Assembly: GCF_013032505.1 (NCBI RefSeq) | Contig: NZ_WQCG01000001.1 | Coordinates: 806,001-870,000 of the forward strand | Direction of reading: 5' to 3' | Origin: Ruegeria atlantica | Lineage (GTDB): Bacteria; Pseudomonadota; Alphaproteobacteria; Rhodobacterales; Rhodobacteraceae | Length of the DNA stretch: 64,000 nucleotides | Shown: positions 9,244 through 17,505 of the stretch, piece after piece | Layout: every line of letters begins with the position of its first letter | Numbering within the stretch: the first letter of the stretch is position 1 | Notes under the pieces: generated by a model | Databases searched by the model: none | Told to the model about the DNA's origin: nothing | The model's input: only the letters and a program-made list of their open reading frames with translations | Position numbers and translations under genes: made by a program

Positions 9244-9876
9244 TCAAATCGGAAAATGTTTTGGGAAAAACCGAGCCAGCGAAAGCATGCAAACATCCCT
9301 GAATTCCCGACGATCAGCCACTTTGGGATACAACATCAAGCTGAGCCAGGCCCCATCAGACATCGCCTCAACAGCCCGTGCTGTTTTTTCCGGATCGAGA
9401 TCGTCATAACCACCATCTTCGATCAATTCACCACACAGTTGCAAAATTCGGTCGTATCTTTCGTTGTCATATTTATTATGTATTTTCAAATAATTAGGGC
9501 GATACTTAGCTTGACCCCAGAAAGCAAACCAGACAGCCAAGCGCTTATGGGTGCAGATGCTTTTGTCAAAATCTGCTCGAATGATGGCAGCCAGCCTATG
9601 CGCGGCAGTGGGTTCCGCAGCGTCGTAAGACCTTAGCCAATTCTCATAGTGTTCTTGCGCAAGGAAACCCAGCGCAGCGTCATACAGTGCTTCCTTGCTG
9701 TCGAAGTGGTAGTTCACAACGCCATGGGACAGATTGGCAGTTTCGGTCACATGTTTAAGCGTCGTGTCAGAAAACCCGCGCTTCGAGATCGAGTCGATGG
9801 CAGCCATTATCAACTGCAAGCGACGAACTTCAGGAGGTTCGGTGCGTCGTTTTTTCTGAAGCTCATGCGTCTCCAA
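9244..9876 (-). CDS. BetI-like TetR-family transcriptional regulator
   Basis: A roughly 210-residue TetR repressor. The helix-turn-helix lies near the N-terminus, ending in the family pattern SHGVVNYHFDSKEALYDAAL. The C-terminal ligand domain resembles the BetI type (WFAFWGQAKY and LSLMLYPKV). I set the start at TTG 9876 because AGGAGAG precedes it at the right distance; extending further would run into the upstream permease gene, whose stop is one base away. It is the last gene of the Pot-type transporter operon, so it probably controls its own transcription. The repeated palindromes TGAATGATCATTCA at the cluster promoters are its likely sites. Confidence 0.88.
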   Translation of the reverse strand: METHELQKKRRTEPPEVRRLQLIMAAIDSISKRGFSDTTLKHVTETANLSHGVVNYHFDSKEALYDAALGFLAQEHYENWLRSYDAAEPTAAHRLAAIIRADFDKSICTHKRLAVWFAFWGQAKYRPNYLKIHNKYDNERYDRILQLCGELIEDGGYDDLDPEKTARAVEAMSDGAWLSLMLYPKVADRREFRDVCMLSLARFFPKHFPI

Positions 9877-9877
9877 T

Positions 9878-10720
9878 TTAACTCTCCTCTCGTTCGGCCA
9901 TCTGCCTGTCCAGCAAATCCGCCCTTTGTTGCCGGAACATAACGATAGCTGCGATAGCGACACAAATGGCGATCACAAGGATCATGATGGTCGCCAGCGC
10001 ATTAATATCCGGCCTGAGGCCTAGTCGAATGCGCGAAAAGATCAAAATTGGCAAGGTATTTGCACCTGGGCCAGTAACAAAACTTGCTATGACCAGGTCA
10101 TCGAGAGACAGAGTAAACGCCAATAGCCAGCCGGAGATAAGGGCTGGCGTCAGCTGTGGGATCGTGATGGCAGTCAGAACTTTGAACGGTTTTGCTCCAA
10201 GATCGGCGGCAGCTTCTTCCAAAGTTTGCCCAACGCCGGTCAAACGCGCCTGAATTGTCACCGCCACGTAAGCCATTGAAAAGGTAATATGCGCGATCGT
10301 AATCGTCGCAAAACCACGTTCTGCTGGCCATCCGATCAGTTGGTTCAGGGAGATAAAGAAAACCAACAAGGACAATCCGGTTATCACCTCGGGCATCACC
10401 AAAGGAGCGACCAACATACCACCAAACAACGTCCGCCCCTTGAACCGCCCAAAGCGCACCATAGCCAGTCCCGCTAAGGTGCCGAGCGCTGTCGCAAAAG
10501 TCGCGTTCACAACAGCAATCTGAAGACTGAGCGAAACAGCACTCCAGACTTCGGCAGATTGGAAGAGCTCTTTGTACCAACGCAGGGACCATCCTCCCCA
10601 AACAGGCACGAGTTTGGAGTAGTTGAATGAGTAAATGACCAACAGGATCATCGGGATGTAAAAGAATGCCAATCCCAAGGTCAGCATGATGGTCAAAAAG
10701 CGGGAGCGTTTGGCGTACAT
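9878..10720 (-). CDS. Pot-type ABC transporter permease (PotC-like)
   Basis: A 280-residue inner-membrane permease of the spermidine/putrescine family. It has about six hydrophobic segments and the cytoplasmic EAA loop (EEAAADLGAKPFKVLTAIT) that docks on the ATPase. The N-terminus (AFFYIPMILLVIYSFN) is typical of PotC. Its start follows the stop of the PotB-like gene directly, with no spacer. In this setting the imported compound is more likely a betaine or N-methylated amine than a polyamine, since the flanking genes encode demethylating enzymes; that is inference. Confidence 0.9.
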   Translation of the reverse strand: MYAKRSRFLTIMLTLGLAFFYIPMILLVIYSFNYSKLVPVWGGWSLRWYKELFQSAEVWSAVSLSLQIAVVNATFATALGTLAGLAMVRFGRFKGRTLFGGMLVAPLVMPEVITGLSLLVFFISLNQLIGWPAERGFATITIAHITFSMAYVAVTIQARLTGVGQTLEEAAADLGAKPFKVLTAITIPQLTPALISGWLLAFTLSLDDLVIASFVTGPGANTLPILIFSRIRLGLRPDINALATIMILVIAICVAIAAIVMFRQQRADLLDRQMAEREES

Positions 10721-11683
10721 TTATTGCTCCTCCGATGCTTTGCCCTGGTAGTGCTGGAACACCATGATGGGCAGCACCAGAATGATAAGCAGAACAATCG
10801 CCACTGCCGCAGCGACCGGCCAATCACTGTTTCTAGAGAACTCGTTGTAGAGTACCCGACCAATCATCTGCACATTCCCGCCCCCCAACAGGTCGGGGAT
10901 AACGTACTCTCCGGTCGCAGGGATGAAGACCAACAACGAACCAGCGACAATACCGGGCATCGTCAGCGGCAAAGTAATTTTGAAAAACGTGTTCGTTGGC
11001 CTGGACCCAAGATCGGCAGCCGCTTCGTTCAGACTGTTGTCCAACTTCTCCATATTCGCGTAGAGCGGCAGGATCATGAACGGCATATAGGTGTAGACGA
11101 TCCCGATATAGACGGCGAATTCCGTGTACAGCATGCGGATTGGCTCGTCGATTATACCCAGCGCTATCAGGAGATTGTTGATCGTGCCTTGATCCGCAAG
11201 CAACCCCATCCACGAATAGACCCGCAACAGGAACGACGTCCAAAACGGAAGAATTATTGCAAACAACAATAGCGGTTTTGCAACTGGCCCCGATCGTACA
11301 ATTGCGTAGGCGATGGGGTAACCAAACAAGAGGCACAAGAACGTGGAGGTCACTGAAATCTTGAGAGAATTGACGTAAGTGTCAAAGTATAGGCTGTCTT
11401 CCCAGATGTAGACAAAATTGTCGAACACCAGACGGATCGTCATGATCCCGTCGCCCGTCCACTCAATCAAACTGGTGAATGGAGGGCTTGCAATCGCCAG
11501 TTCGGCCAAGCTTATTTTGGCGACAATAAAGAACGGCGCTAGGAAGAAAACGAGCAGCCAGAGGAACGGCACAACGGTAACGATCTGTCGCCAACTGTTT
11601 TGTATACGCCGCATGAATTGGCGTGATATCGGCAGTTGTTTAACCGGAAGCGGTTCAGGCATATCCTCCGTGAAATCTGTCAT
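10721..11683 (-). CDS. Pot-type ABC transporter permease (PotB-like)
   Basis: A 320-residue inner-membrane permease and partner of the PotC-like protein. A cytoplasmic N-terminal tail of about 35 residues precedes the first membrane helix (VVPFLWLLVFFLAPFFIV). The EAA loop reads NEAAADLGSRPTNTFFKITLP. The gene start overlaps the stop of the ATPase gene (ATGA). Length and topology are normal for PotB. Confidence 0.9.
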   Translation of the reverse strand: MTDFTEDMPEPLPVKQLPISRQFMRRIQNSWRQIVTVVPFLWLLVFFLAPFFIVAKISLAELAIASPPFTSLIEWTGDGIMTIRLVFDNFVYIWEDSLYFDTYVNSLKISVTSTFLCLLFGYPIAYAIVRSGPVAKPLLLFAIILPFWTSFLLRVYSWMGLLADQGTINNLLIALGIIDEPIRMLYTEFAVYIGIVYTYMPFMILPLYANMEKLDNSLNEAAADLGSRPTNTFFKITLPLTMPGIVAGSLLVFIPATGEYVIPDLLGGGNVQMIGRVLYNEFSRNSDWPVAAAVAIVLLIILVLPIMVFQHYQGKASEEQ

Positions 11684-12822
11684 GAGTGGAGCAACATGGC
11701 GCTAGACGGATCCCAGCTGATTTTCACCTTGTCTTCCCAAGTTATTCTCTGTGTGGTGTGCGTCGGACGAGATTGGTTGGGCATAGTGACGTCGAAGATT
11801 TCGTCATTGGGAAGCCTTACCTTGTAGATCGATGTTTCCCCCAAATACCCAACGTCGTCGATGATTGCCGATGTCTGGTTAGGGCCTTCAGCAACCTCAT
11901 CCGATTTCTCCAGCCGAATTTTCTCCGGCCTCAGCGCAACCCAAATCTTGCTGCCAACCTTCACCGAATGACCGTGATCAACAAAAACTTCGCAGAACTC
12001 GGTCTCAACCCGAACATGGTCCGCCCCGTCCTCGGTCACCCTGCCCTCAAAAATATTTGCTGACCCTATGAAGTCAGCGACAAAGCGGGATTCAGGGAAC
12101 TCATATATCTCTGTTGGCGTTCCAATCTGTTTGAACCGACCCGCGTCCATGACAGCCATTCTCGAGGACAAGGTCATTGCTTCTTCCTGATCGTGGGTCA
12201 CAACGATAAACGTGACACCGACCTTGTCCTGAATGTTTGCGAGCTCAAACTGCGTTTGCTTACGCAGTTTTTTGTCAAGTGCAGCCAAAGGTTCATCCAA
12301 GAGCAGCAGTTTGGGGCGTTTGACTAAGGCCCGCGCCAACGCGACCCGCTGACGTTGTCCGCCAGACAATTGCTTGGGTTTTCTCTTTTTGAAATCTTCC
12401 AGCTCAACGAGCTTGAGGATGTCGTGAACCCTATCAGCTAAGTCGAACTTGGGGACATGGTCCTGCTCCAACCCGAATGCCACATTTTTTTCGACGGTCA
12501 TATGCGGGAACAACGCATAGCTTTGGAACATCATATTAGTAGGGCGTTCGTAGGCTGGCACATCGGCCATATCAACACCGTCGATCGTAATTGTGCCCGC
12601 ATTCAAATCCTCAAACCCTGCAAGCATTCTAAGCAGTGTCGACTTTCCGCATCCCGATCCACCCAGAAGGCAGAATAACTCTCCTTTGTAGATGTCCAGA
12701 TCGACGTTATCGACGGCGGTCACTTCACCGTATTTCTTGGTTACACCTTTGATTTGAACTAGGGGTTGCTGCTCTTTTTGCTCGAGCCAAGGTGCTGCAC
12801 TGACAGTTGTGGAAACGGTCAA
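11680..12822 (-). CDS. Pot-type ABC transporter ATP-binding protein (PotA-like)
   Basis: A 380-residue ABC ATPase. Walker A is GGSGCGKST at residues 54-62, the signature is LSGGQRQRVALARAL, and Walker B is LLLLDEPLAALD. The C-terminal TOBE domain includes ALRPEKIRLEKSDE, as in PotA. The gene overlaps the PotB-like gene by four bases and lies 87 bases downstream of the binding-protein gene, with a stem-loop in that gap. All key catalytic residues appear intact. Confidence 0.92.
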   Translation of the reverse strand: MTVSTTVSAAPWLEQKEQQPLVQIKGVTKKYGEVTAVDNVDLDIYKGELFCLLGGSGCGKSTLLRMLAGFEDLNAGTITIDGVDMADVPAYERPTNMMFQSYALFPHMTVEKNVAFGLEQDHVPKFDLADRVHDILKLVELEDFKKRKPKQLSGGQRQRVALARALVKRPKLLLLDEPLAALDKKLRKQTQFELANIQDKVGVTFIVVTHDQEEAMTLSSRMAVMDAGRFKQIGTPTEIYEFPESRFVADFIGSANIFEGRVTEDGADHVRVETEFCEVFVDHGHSVKVGSKIWVALRPEKIRLEKSDEVAEGPNQTSAIIDDVGYLGETSIYKVRLPNDEIFDVTMPNQSRPTHTTQRITWEDKVKISWDPSSAMLLHS

Positions 12823-12857
12823 TTTGGGCCTCGCAGTCTGCCAGTGTGGATTGGAGG

Positions 12858-12892
12858 GTGCAGGAGCGATCCGATAGGAACCGCTACTGCAC
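12858..12892 (-). terminator. stem-loop between binding-protein and ATPase genes
   Basis: GTGCAGGAGCG and CGCTACTGCAC pair with a single G-A mismatch around a 13-base loop. There is no T-run, so it is more likely an RNA-stabilising or partial attenuation hairpin that keeps binding-protein transcript abundant than a full terminator. Confidence 0.45.
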
Positions 12893-12909
12893 TTGCTGGG
12901 GTGAGTGGA

Positions 12910-14019
12910 TCAATTACCGGCCTTGAAGTCAGTCCAGGTGCGCGTCTGCAAACGCTCGACCTTGGGAGGAAGAACGGCAGTCGTATACATCTTGGCAACC
13001 TGATCCGATGTCGGGAAAGCGGCCGGGCTGGACGTGACGGCTTCATCAACCATTGGTTTGGCCGTCAGGTTGGCAGTCGCATACCACGTGAAGTTACTAT
13101 CATTGGCGCCAACCTCGGGCCGCATCATGTAGTTGAGGAAAAGATGTGCGTCTTCCTTGTTGGCAGCGTCCTGCGGGATCAGCCAGCCATCAATCCACAG
13201 CTGTGCCGTGCGATCACCTTCGGGCAAAAAGAAGTCTAGCACGACACCAGTATCGGCTTCGGCTGCACCGGACATCGCAAGAAGACCATCCGGGCCCCAA
13301 GTGGTTGAAACACAGAACTCTTTCTGAGGCATCCGCTGATAGGCATAGTTATCGAAGGTTTTGATGTACGGCCTAATTTCCGCCAGCATCTCCCCAACTT
13401 TCTCATAGTCTTCCTTGTTTGTGGAGTTCGCATCCAAACCCATGTGCGCCAAAGCCATTGGAATGATGTCGCCCGGGGAATCCAAGAACGAAACGCCACA
13501 CTTGGACAGCTCTTTCATGTGCACAGGGTCGAATACCATATCCATCGAACCGATGGGGGCGTCAGGATAAGTCTCTTTCACCAATTCTTCGTTGTATGTG
13601 ACTCCGTGCGTTCCCCACATATACGGAATGAAGTGCTGGTTGCCTGGATCCCACTCGCTGGCCAGCTGTTCCAAAATGGCCGGATCAATGTGCTTAATGT
13701 TATTGAGCTTCGACATATCAAGCGGAGCGACGATACCCGCCTTAATCAGCCGAGCCGTATCACTGCCGGCATGACTAACTACGTCATATCCGCTGTTTCC
13801 TGCCAGGAGCTTAGCATCAATTGCTTCGGCAGAGTCATACGGATCATAAATGACCTTGATTCCGTATTCTTTTTCAAAGTTCGAAATTGTGTCTTCAGCG
13901 ATGTATTCTCCCCAATTCGTAACCTTCAACACACGCTCTTGCGCGAATGCCGATCCCGAAATTGCAGTAGCCGTTACTGCTAAAACTGTAATCCCGGCAA
14001 CTTTCCTGATTGAGCTCAT
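12910..14019 (-). CDS. Pot-type periplasmic substrate-binding protein (PotD-like)
   Basis: A 369-residue extracytoplasmic solute receptor of the spermidine/putrescine (PotD/PotF) class. It begins with a signal peptide (MSSIRKVAGITVLAVTATA, then cleavage near SAFAQE). The mature part starts with VLKVTNWGEYI, the classic PotD opening. I chose ATG 14019 because GGGAGAGGAAG lies upstream; an earlier in-frame ATG would spoil the signal peptide. It is the first gene of the operon binding protein, ATPase, two permeases, TetR. A long 5' leader holds a 13-bp hairpin and an operator-like site further up. Confidence 0.92.
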   Translation of the reverse strand: MSSIRKVAGITVLAVTATAISGSAFAQERVLKVTNWGEYIAEDTISNFEKEYGIKVIYDPYDSAEAIDAKLLAGNSGYDVVSHAGSDTARLIKAGIVAPLDMSKLNNIKHIDPAILEQLASEWDPGNQHFIPYMWGTHGVTYNEELVKETYPDAPIGSMDMVFDPVHMKELSKCGVSFLDSPGDIIPMALAHMGLDANSTNKEDYEKVGEMLAEIRPYIKTFDNYAYQRMPQKEFCVSTTWGPDGLLAMSGAAEADTGVVLDFFLPEGDRTAQLWIDGWLIPQDAANKEDAHLFLNYMMRPEVGANDSNFTWYATANLTAKPMVDEAVTSSPAAFPTSDQVAKMYTTAVLPPKVERLQTRTWTDFKAGN

Positions 14020-14089
14020 GATTTCGCTTCCTCTCCCTGAGTGGTGGCTGCAGCAATTTCGCTTGCCTTGTCTGCTAGACACTATTTCG

Positions 14090-14123
14090 AATGATCGCGC
14101 CCTGCGTCGCGGGCGCGATCATT
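14090..14123 (-). promoter_or_regulatory. 13-bp inverted repeat in the leader of the Pot-type operon
   Basis: AATGATCGCGCCC and GGGCGCGATCATT are perfectly complementary around an 8-base loop. The hairpin lies 71-104 bases upstream of the binding-protein start. It lacks a following T-run. It could be a leader-RNA structure or a second protein-binding site; its outer arms contain the ATGATC seen in the operator. Confidence 0.5.
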
Positions 14124-14160
14124 ATGCACCCCATCCTCCTCCAGCCGTCATGTCTTTATC

Positions 14161-14174
14161 TGACTGGTCATTCA
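14161..14174. promoter_or_regulatory. TetR-type operator, imperfect copy
   Basis: TGACTGGTCATTCA differs at two positions from the perfect palindrome TGAATGATCATTCA found at 6679 and 14327. It lies upstream of the Pot-type transporter operon, which ends in the TetR gene, so it would give autoregulation. Confidence 0.5.
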
Positions 14175-14326
14175 GAACGGTAGTCTGATGAAATCTTCGC
14201 TGTCAAGCGCAGCCGGGAAGATTTTGATCAAATCCCCGCAAACAGTTATAATTGTACAAAACTTACGCAAATACAGTGAAAATGACTATGTCAAACCGAC
14301 TTTGAGATTTACTTCGAATCTATTTC

Positions 14327-14340
14327 TGAATGATCATTCA
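14327..14340. promoter_or_regulatory. TetR-type palindromic operator upstream of the Rieske oxygenase gene
   Basis: TGAATGATCATTCA is identical to the site at 6679 and is flanked by TTTC and GAAA-like arms (TTTC before, GTCAGAAA after). It lies about 70 bases before the Rieske oxygenase start, where a repressor would block that promoter. Confidence 0.7.
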
Positions 14341-14409
14341 GTCAGAAAATGTTGACGCACAACCCAAACTGAGCGAAACCTACAGTTACTTGAAGGGTGG
14401 CTGATCAAG

Positions 14410-15699
14410 TTGAACATTCAAGACTGTATGCTTGAACTCGCCTACCCAGTTGAAACACTGACTGACCAAGTCAAAATTAAGCGGATTGCACAGATGCGCG
14501 ACGAAGCCAGAAATACCGAAATTCCCGCCAATTGGGACCGGCGCGGGCTGCCCGGGTGGTGCTACCACAGCGCTGCTCTTCTTGAGCTCGAGAAGAGCGA
14601 ACTCTTCAAAACTCACTGGCAAATCGCCTGCCATATTTCGGATATTCCGGAACCCGGTAGCTTCCTTTGTTTTGACATGTGCGGAGAACGCGCTCTGATC
14701 TTGAAAGCAAACAATTCGGACATCCGCGCGTTTCTAAACGTTTGTCGTCATCGCGGTTCTCGGCTCGTGTCCAAAGAACAAGGAAAATGCGCGAACGCTC
14801 TGGTCTGCCCATTTCACGGCTGGGTTTACAATCTTGATGGAACGCTGCGTGGCGCCGCCCGCCCTGAGTCCTTCCCAGATCTAGACAAGCACGACTTTGG
14901 CCTGAAAGAAATCGAAATGGAAATCTGGCAGGGTTTTGTCTTTGTCCGATTCAAACCCGGCCCCCAGCCATCGGTAGCGGAACTTCTTGCCCCGATTGAA
15001 CAGGAAATCTCTGCCTACAAAATGGCCGAACATGTTCCGACGGACGGGATATGGACGGAGGAAACTCCAGTAAACTGGAAATCAATCAGAGATGTCGACA
15101 ACGAAGGGTATCATGTCCCTCTCGCGCACCCTGCCCTTCAGGACTTATATGGCTCGACTTATGCAGATGAACCATATGTCGACGGCATCTCACGCTCGGA
15201 TGGAAAATTCACTCCGACGAAGGGCCGAAGGTGGGCCGTTCGCAACTACAAGAAATTCACAAAGCCACAGCTTCACCTACCAGAGCACTTGCATAAAACT
15301 TGGCTCTACTACGGCATTTTTCCAAATGCGGTAATAGCGGTCACGCCTGAAACAACCTTGTTTTATCAGGAATTTCCGGTCACGACAGAAAAGTCCATCC
15401 TTCGAAGCGCAACATACCGAAACCCAAACGAAGACCGCCAACAAAAAGCGGCGCGGTACCTTGCCGCTCGGATTGATCGAGAAACAGTGGAAGAAGATAT
15501 TCAACTGACGATATGGTCAAACGAAGCCATGGCCTCAGAGGCTTTTGAGGGCTTCTATCTTTCTGATCTTGAGTACGGCGTGCGCTCCCATCACGACCAT
15601 TTGAGGAAAATACTACCCATCTACAACTCTGAAGTAACGCCCGGAGAGGATGAAGTTGCCTCGTTGAATGATGAATTGTTGGCTGAGACGAAATCGTGA
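14410..15699 (+). CDS. Rieske non-heme iron oxygenase, GbcA/CntA-like
   Basis: A 429-residue oxygenase alpha subunit. The Rieske [2Fe-2S] ligands are C112 and H114 (CRHRG) with C133 and H136 (CPFHGW). The catalytic iron site is H235 and H240 in GYHVPLAHP. Relatives demethylate or cleave quaternary amines (glycine betaine, carnitine, stachydrine). The likely start is TTG 14410 with AGGGTGG upstream; ATG 14428 is possible but lacks a ribosome binding site. No dedicated reductase gene (GbcB/CntB-like) is seen, so the electron donor must be encoded elsewhere. A TetR-type operator precedes the gene, and two tiny coupled frames and an amine oxidase gene follow it. Confidence 0.9.
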   Translation: MNIQDCMLELAYPVETLTDQVKIKRIAQMRDEARNTEIPANWDRRGLPGWCYHSAALLELEKSELFKTHWQIACHISDIPEPGSFLCFDMCGERALILKANNSDIRAFLNVCRHRGSRLVSKEQGKCANALVCPFHGWVYNLDGTLRGAARPESFPDLDKHDFGLKEIEMEIWQGFVFVRFKPGPQPSVAELLAPIEQEISAYKMAEHVPTDGIWTEETPVNWKSIRDVDNEGYHVPLAHPALQDLYGSTYADEPYVDGISRSDGKFTPTKGRRWAVRNYKKFTKPQLHLPEHLHKTWLYYGIFPNAVIAVTPETTLFYQEFPVTTEKSILRSATYRNPNEDRQQKAARYLAARIDRETVEEDIQLTIWSNEAMASEAFEGFYLSDLEYGVRSHHDHLRKILPIYNSEVTPGEDEVASLNDELLAETKS

Positions 15700-15959
15700 C
15701 GAAAGGTTTTTTCAAATCGTCAGAAACAGAAACTCAAAGGCAGTTCCTGACAACGACTATCGGAACGCCTGGTTCTGGCGCCACAAGGTATGCTGCAGCG
15801 ATGTATTTTTTTAAGATCGGCAAGCTTTCTCTCGAGATGCTGGAAATATACCGAAGATGCAGCAAGTTTGACACGGAAGATCCGCTCGATCTGGCTAGAT
15901 ATGAGGGCGTTTCAATTCCAAAATTTGTTTGCGACTTAAGCTCAAGCACCGACGCATGA
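15696..15959 (+). CDS. small hypothetical protein coupled to the Rieske oxygenase gene
   Basis: An 87-residue frame starts at a GTG that overlaps the oxygenase stop codon (GTGA). I do not recognise the family. The first 25 residues are polar and Thr-rich; the middle (TRYAAAMYFFKIGKLSLEMLEIYRRC) looks helical; the acidic segment FDTEDPLDLARYEG follows. No signal peptide or metal motif is visible. The overlap on both sides, with the oxygenase and with the next small frame (ATGA), argues that it is translated. It could be a small accessory subunit of the oxygenase, which is inference. Confidence 0.6.
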   Translation: MTKGFFKSSETETQRQFLTTTIGTPGSGATRYAAAMYFFKIGKLSLEMLEIYRRCSKFDTEDPLDLARYEGVSIPKFVCDLSSSTDA

Positions 15960-16093
15960 CTACTTCTGCGCAAATGACAAAACTCTTGGACAATTCAGAT
16001 CCCTGTAAGGTCTCACGAAGCCGAAGAAGAAGCGGAAGCTCACTCCGGAAATTGTCTCTCAAGTCACTTTATTTGTTGGAGCGAAATCATTGA
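15956..16093 (+). CDS. tiny basic ORF between two enzyme genes
   Basis: This 45-codon frame starts at an ATG overlapping the previous stop (ATGA) and ends at a TGA that overlaps the TTG start of the amine oxidase gene. The product would be basic and Ser/Arg-rich (SRSRRRSGSSLRK). No strong ribosome binding site is visible. It may be a real coupled peptide or merely spacer that passes ribosomes to the next gene. I do not recognise it. Confidence 0.35.
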   Translation: MTTSAQMTKLLDNSDPCKVSRSRRRSGSSLRKLSLKSLYLLERNH

Positions 16094-17355
16094 GTGCTCA
16101 TGACTTTGACGTCGTTGTCGTTGGTGCCGGAGCTGCGGGAATCGCGGCTACTCGCGCCCTCAAATCGGCAGGTCTAGCGGTTGTTTGCGTTGAGGCATCT
16201 AACCGCGTTGGAGGGCGTACGCACACGGATACGAAAATCTTTGGTGTCCCGTTCGACATGGGTGCGCACTGGATGCACACCGAACATGTAAACGCTCTGA
16301 AAGCCCCCGGTCTCGCACTTGGTCTTGATCTCTATGCGGCCCCGGACAACGCGATGACTTATGGCTTGGAGGATGATGCTGTTCTTTGGGACGAAGTCGA
16401 TGAAATTCATGCCGCGATAGATGAGGCGGCGCGCATCGATGCAGAAATTGAGGCAAGCACCGGAATTCCAACAGATCGATCTCTGGCTGATATTTGGGAA
16501 AACAAGGGGCCTTGGTCCTTTACAGCAGCGATGACATTTGCGTTGTCACTTGCCAGAGACTTGCCGGACACATCGTTGCGAGACATCAGTGCCTGGGAAG
16601 GCGGTGACGACTGGTTTTGCCGTGAAGGGTTTGGACATCTCATTGCATGCACTGCACGGGGTCTGCCAATCAGGCTGGACACCCCAGTCACAGAAATAAA
16701 ATCTTTCGCGGATGGCGTGCACATAGCGACGGCGAAGGGCAACATTAAAGCTCGCACCGTGGTCGTAACAGCTTCCGTTGGGGTTCTGGCCGAAGACATC
16801 ATTCGCTTTGATCCCCCGCTCGAACCCGACCGGCGGGCAGCGCTCGAACTCATCACAATGGGCGATTACAATCACGCGGGGCTACTTTTCCAACCCAATG
16901 CGTTGCCTGTGCAATCCGATACTTGGCTGACATACCACTTAGAACCCGACGCGTCGGGCGTGGCCCGTGGTGGCGGTTTTCTTTGCAACATCTCAAACAC
17001 CGGCCTAACCAGCTTTGAAAGTTCTGGAAGCCTTTCCAAAGACTTGCAGAAAGCAGGACCAGAAAGTGCCATAGAACACGGGCTCGAGACACTGGTTGGC
17101 TTCTTTGGCACAGCCATCAGAAAGGACTTCATCAAAGGGTACGCGACCGCCTGGCGGAATGAACCTTATGTGCGCGGTTCTTACGCTGGAGCCAAGCCAG
17201 GCGGCCACAACCGACGCACTGTCCTACGACGGCCTCATGCTGACCGGGTGCACTTCGCTGGGGAAGCGACGCATCCTAACCAACAATGCTCGGTCAGTGG
17301 AGCCCACCTAGAAGGATTAAGGGCCGCGGAAGATGTATTGGCTCAGTTACGCTGA
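16090..17355 (+). CDS. FAD-dependent amine oxidase family protein
   Basis: A 421-residue flavin amine oxidase. FAD motif VVVGAGAAGIAATRAL (about residues 9-24) leads to the RVGGRTHTD signature. The C-terminus has VHFAGEATHPNQQCSVSGA, which closes the FAD site. Length is normal for the monoamine oxidase/polyamine oxidase superfamily. The start is probably TTG 16090, since no ATG or GTG occurs between it and the upstream in-frame stop at 16006. It sits at the end of the Rieske operon, so it likely oxidises the secondary or tertiary amine that the oxygenase leaves. Confidence 0.85.
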   Translation: MSAHDFDVVVVGAGAAGIAATRALKSAGLAVVCVEASNRVGGRTHTDTKIFGVPFDMGAHWMHTEHVNALKAPGLALGLDLYAAPDNAMTYGLEDDAVLWDEVDEIHAAIDEAARIDAEIEASTGIPTDRSLADIWENKGPWSFTAAMTFALSLARDLPDTSLRDISAWEGGDDWFCREGFGHLIACTARGLPIRLDTPVTEIKSFADGVHIATAKGNIKARTVVVTASVGVLAEDIIRFDPPLEPDRRAALELITMGDYNHAGLLFQPNALPVQSDTWLTYHLEPDASGVARGGGFLCNISNTGLTSFESSGSLSKDLQKAGPESAIEHGLETLVGFFGTAIRKDFIKGYATAWRNEPYVRGSYAGAKPGGHNRRTVLRRPHADRVHFAGEATHPNQQCSVSGAHLEGLRAAEDVLAQLR

Positions 17356-17505
17356 ACAACTAGCGGTCAACTTGTTCCAGAACGTGGAATAATCTTAGAA
17401 AATCTAACAAACCTTTTGAGAAAAGTCGCAAAGCTATGCCTCACTTTTGCGTACTTAACCGGCAATTCAAATCAAGCAATCCTGTTTCAGACAAACGCCA
17501 AGGGC

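Noticed and set aside
10098..10823. A 241-codon minus-strand frame across the two Pot-type permease genes
   Set aside because: Same strand but a different frame from two permeases with clear EAA loops; rich in Cys, Arg and Ser without a domain.
14090..14123. Reading the 13-bp hairpin as a rho-independent terminator
   Set aside because: No T-run follows on either strand, and it lies inside a divergent promoter region.
16012..16089. An SV40-like PKKKRK stretch upstream of the amine oxidase in its own frame
   Set aside because: No ATG, GTG or TTG precedes it in that frame after the stop at 16006, and nuclear signals have no meaning in a bacterium.
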